The notes under the pieces: model-generated
What the model saw: only the letters and a program-made list of their open reading frames with translations
Told to the model about the DNA's origin: nothing
Database searches by the model: none
Part shown: positions 4,491 through 5,987 of the stretch, one piece after another
Layout: each line of letters starts with the position of its first letter
How positions within the stretch are numbered: position 1 is the first letter of the stretch
Program-made: the position numbers and the translations under genes
DNA from: Candidatus Woesearchaeota archaeon
GTDB lineage: Archaea; Nanobdellota; Nanobdellia; Woesearchaeales; UBA12501
NCBI GenBank assembly: GCA_016203375.1
Contig: JACQMX010000039.1
Span: 1-5,987 of the forward strand
Direction: 5' to 3'
Length of the DNA stretch: 5,987 nucleotides

Positions 4491-5987
4491 ATGGGCAGCG
4501 TTAAAAAACTCTTTACCAATGTCCGGATCATCATCCTTATTGTCACCTTGCTTCTCGCTGTTGTCGCTATTCACCCCTCCCTTGATCGAGAGGGAGTCGC
4601 CATTAGAAGCGTCGTGCGAAATAGCTCCGCTACGGAATCGGGCATGCAAAGTCCATTACCTAACGCACAGCCGATGAGCAGGGAAGTCATTATCGCAATG
4701 AATAATGCCCCCATCAAGACCGTGGATGATTATTATGCGTTTGTCAGTACCCTTGACATAAATCGTTCTGTGCAGATAAAAACGAATAAAGGCTTGTATC
4801 GATTAACAACAAAACCATTAACGGAAACCATTGTTCTTAATGAAACAGAACTTGTCATGATCAATGAAACGGTGCAGGTCAATAAATCGATAGATGGCGA
4901 AACGGTCATGGTCAACGAAACAAGGCAACGCCAAGTTGAAGTGCCAAAGACTATAAAAAAAATCCTCGGAACAGAGGATATAGGTCTTACTGTCTATGAA
5001 GCGCCAACAACAAACCTGCGTAAAGGCCTTGATTTGCAAGGTGGAACGCGTGTTGTTCTCAAGCCAGAAGAGAAAGTATCCGATGATGATATGGAGATTT
5101 TGCTCGCGAATATGCAGCAACGCCTTAATGTCTTTGGCTTGAGCGACGTTACCATCAGAAAGACAAAGGACCTTACTGGTGACCAGTTTATTGTTGTTGA
5201 AATACCAGGAGCGAATGAGGAAGAGATTAAAGACTTGCTCGCAAAACAAGGCAAGTTTGAGGCAAAGATAGGCAATGCGACAGTATTCCGCGGAGGAAGC
5301 GACATCACTTATGTTTGCCGAAGCGCTGACTGCTCTGGCATTGATCCGCAGCGCGGTTGCAGCGGAGGCGCTGGCGGACAAGTATGCCGGTTCCAGTTTG
5401 CCATCACCTTAAGTCCTGAAGCGGCGCAGCAGCAAGCGGATATTACCGCAAATCTTGATGTTATCACGGAAGGCAGTGAACAGTACCTTTCTCAGCAGAT
5501 TGACTTATACCTTGACGATGAGCTTGTTGATTCGCTCAACATTGGCGCGGATCTTCAAGGAAGGGCGGTTACAGATATTGCCATCAGTGGCTCTGGCGCA
5601 GGCCAAACAAGGCAAGAGGCGATTGCTGACACCTTGAAGAACATGAAGCGATTGCAGACCATTCTCATTACTGGCAGTTTGCCGGTGAAGCTGAATAGTG
5701 TGAAAGCGGACACGATTTCCCCGGCGCTTGGCAAGGAATTTGTGTCCAATGCCATCCTTGTTACGTTGCTCTCTATCGCTTGTGTTGTCGTGATCATCTT
5801 TGTTCGATACCGGAAACTTATGCTCAGCATCCCGATTACTATCACGATGCTCTCTGAGGTCGTGCTCATGCTTGGCCTTGCTGCAACGGTTGGCTGGAAT
5901 CTTGATCTCGCTGCTATCGCAGGTATAATCTTTGCCACAGGAACTGGTGTCGATGACCAGATTGTTATTATTGATGAAGTGCTGAAG
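4491..5987 (+). CDS. secD: Protein export membrane protein SecD (partial, C-terminus missing)
   Basis: SecD is the partner of SecF in the export-assisting complex. The frame stays open for 499 residues to the window edge; roughly the last two TM helices should lie beyond it. Seen in order: TM1 (about 12-27); a PDZ-like region (about 34-107, with GVAIRSVVRNSSATESGM and IIAMNNAPIKTVDDYYAFV); a segment with four N-X-S/T sequons (N117, N125, N131, N142); the SecD signature GLDLQGG (179-185); the large extracytoplasmic domain with MQQRLNVFGLSD and IPGANEEEIKDLLAKQGKFEA; four cysteines (C276, C281, C290, C299); TM2 (418-438); TM3 (444-467); and TM4 with GTGVDDQIVI (484-493), whose D488 matches the functional TM4 aspartate of bacterial SecD. 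The roughly 150 residues between TM1 and GLDLQGG are absent from bacterial SecD, where that motif follows TM1 closely. The ATG at 4491 is chosen from Shine-Dalgarno spacing. Confidence 0.95.
   Translation, partial: MGSVKKLFTNVRIIILIVTLLLAVVAIHPSLDREGVAIRSVVRNSSATESGMQSPLPNAQPMSREVIIAMNNAPIKTVDDYYAFVSTLDINRSVQIKTNKGLYRLTTKPLTETIVLNETELVMINETVQVNKSIDGETVMVNETRQRQVEVPKTIKKILGTEDIGLTVYEAPTTNLRKGLDLQGGTRVVLKPEEKVSDDDMEILLANMQQRLNVFGLSDVTIRKTKDLTGDQFIVVEIPGANEEEIKDLLAKQGKFEAKIGNATVFRGGSDITYVCRSADCSGIDPQRGCSGGAGGQVCRFQFAITLSPEAAQQQADITANLDVITEGSEQYLSQQIDLYLDDELVDSLNIGADLQGRAVTDIAISGSGAGQTRQEAIADTLKNMKRLQTILITGSLPVKLNSVKADTISPALGKEFVSNAILVTLLSIACVVVIIFVRYRKLMLSIPITITMLSEVVLMLGLAATVGWNLDLAAIAGIIFATGTGVDDQIVIIDEVLK

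Noticed and set aside
4818..5381. 187-codon minus-strand open frame
   Set aside because: It lies wholly antisense to secD, whose frame encodes clear family motifs. It is a shadow of secD codon usage.
1..5987. CRISPR array or defence system
   Set aside because: There are no regularly spaced repeats, no cas or restriction-like genes. All coding content is housekeeping or export.

Overview
The window looks archaeal. Two of its promoters place a TATA box about 25-28 bp ahead of a start codon that has no Shine-Dalgarno, which is the pattern of leaderless archaeal transcripts. The export genes run secF then secD, the order usual in archaea. The SecF and SecD motifs (GVSLKGG, GYSVDTD, GTGVDDQ) and the divergent CTP synthase resemble what I remember from DPANN lineages such as Woesearchaeota and Pacearchaeota. 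That placement is from memory and was not tested.

Layout. A minus-strand gene (19-462) encodes a SlyD-type FKBP prolyl isomerase. A gene-free stretch follows (463-1039), with a back-to-back promoter at each end and a dense set of hairpins between them. The plus strand then carries a small membrane-embedded M50 (site-2-type) metalloprotease (1040-1630), CTP synthase pyrG (1749-3365), secF (3433-4488) and secD (4491 to the window edge, truncated at residue 499). secF and secD form a tight operon. Protease, pyrG and secF each appear to have their own promoter.

The most interesting part is the 463-1039 spacer. A 17-bp direct repeat (15/17 identical) sits at 537-553 and 989-1005. Directly inside it are 17-bp inverted repeats (12/17) at 554-570 and 972-988. 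They enclose 435 bp with no convincing gene but four strong stem-loops, two of which are related to each other with a compensatory base-pair change. Removing the block and one direct repeat would leave a compact spacer of about 125 bp with two divergent TATA promoters. This fits a MITE-like insertion, possibly carrying or producing a structured RNA. It is an inference from one copy.

Functionally the genes are housekeeping: protein folding (FKBP), membrane proteolysis (M50), CTP supply (PyrG), and the SecDF part of the export machinery. SecD has a PDZ-like region, a run of N-glycosylation sequons and four cysteines on the outer face. SecF has an unusually long basic cytoplasmic N-terminus.
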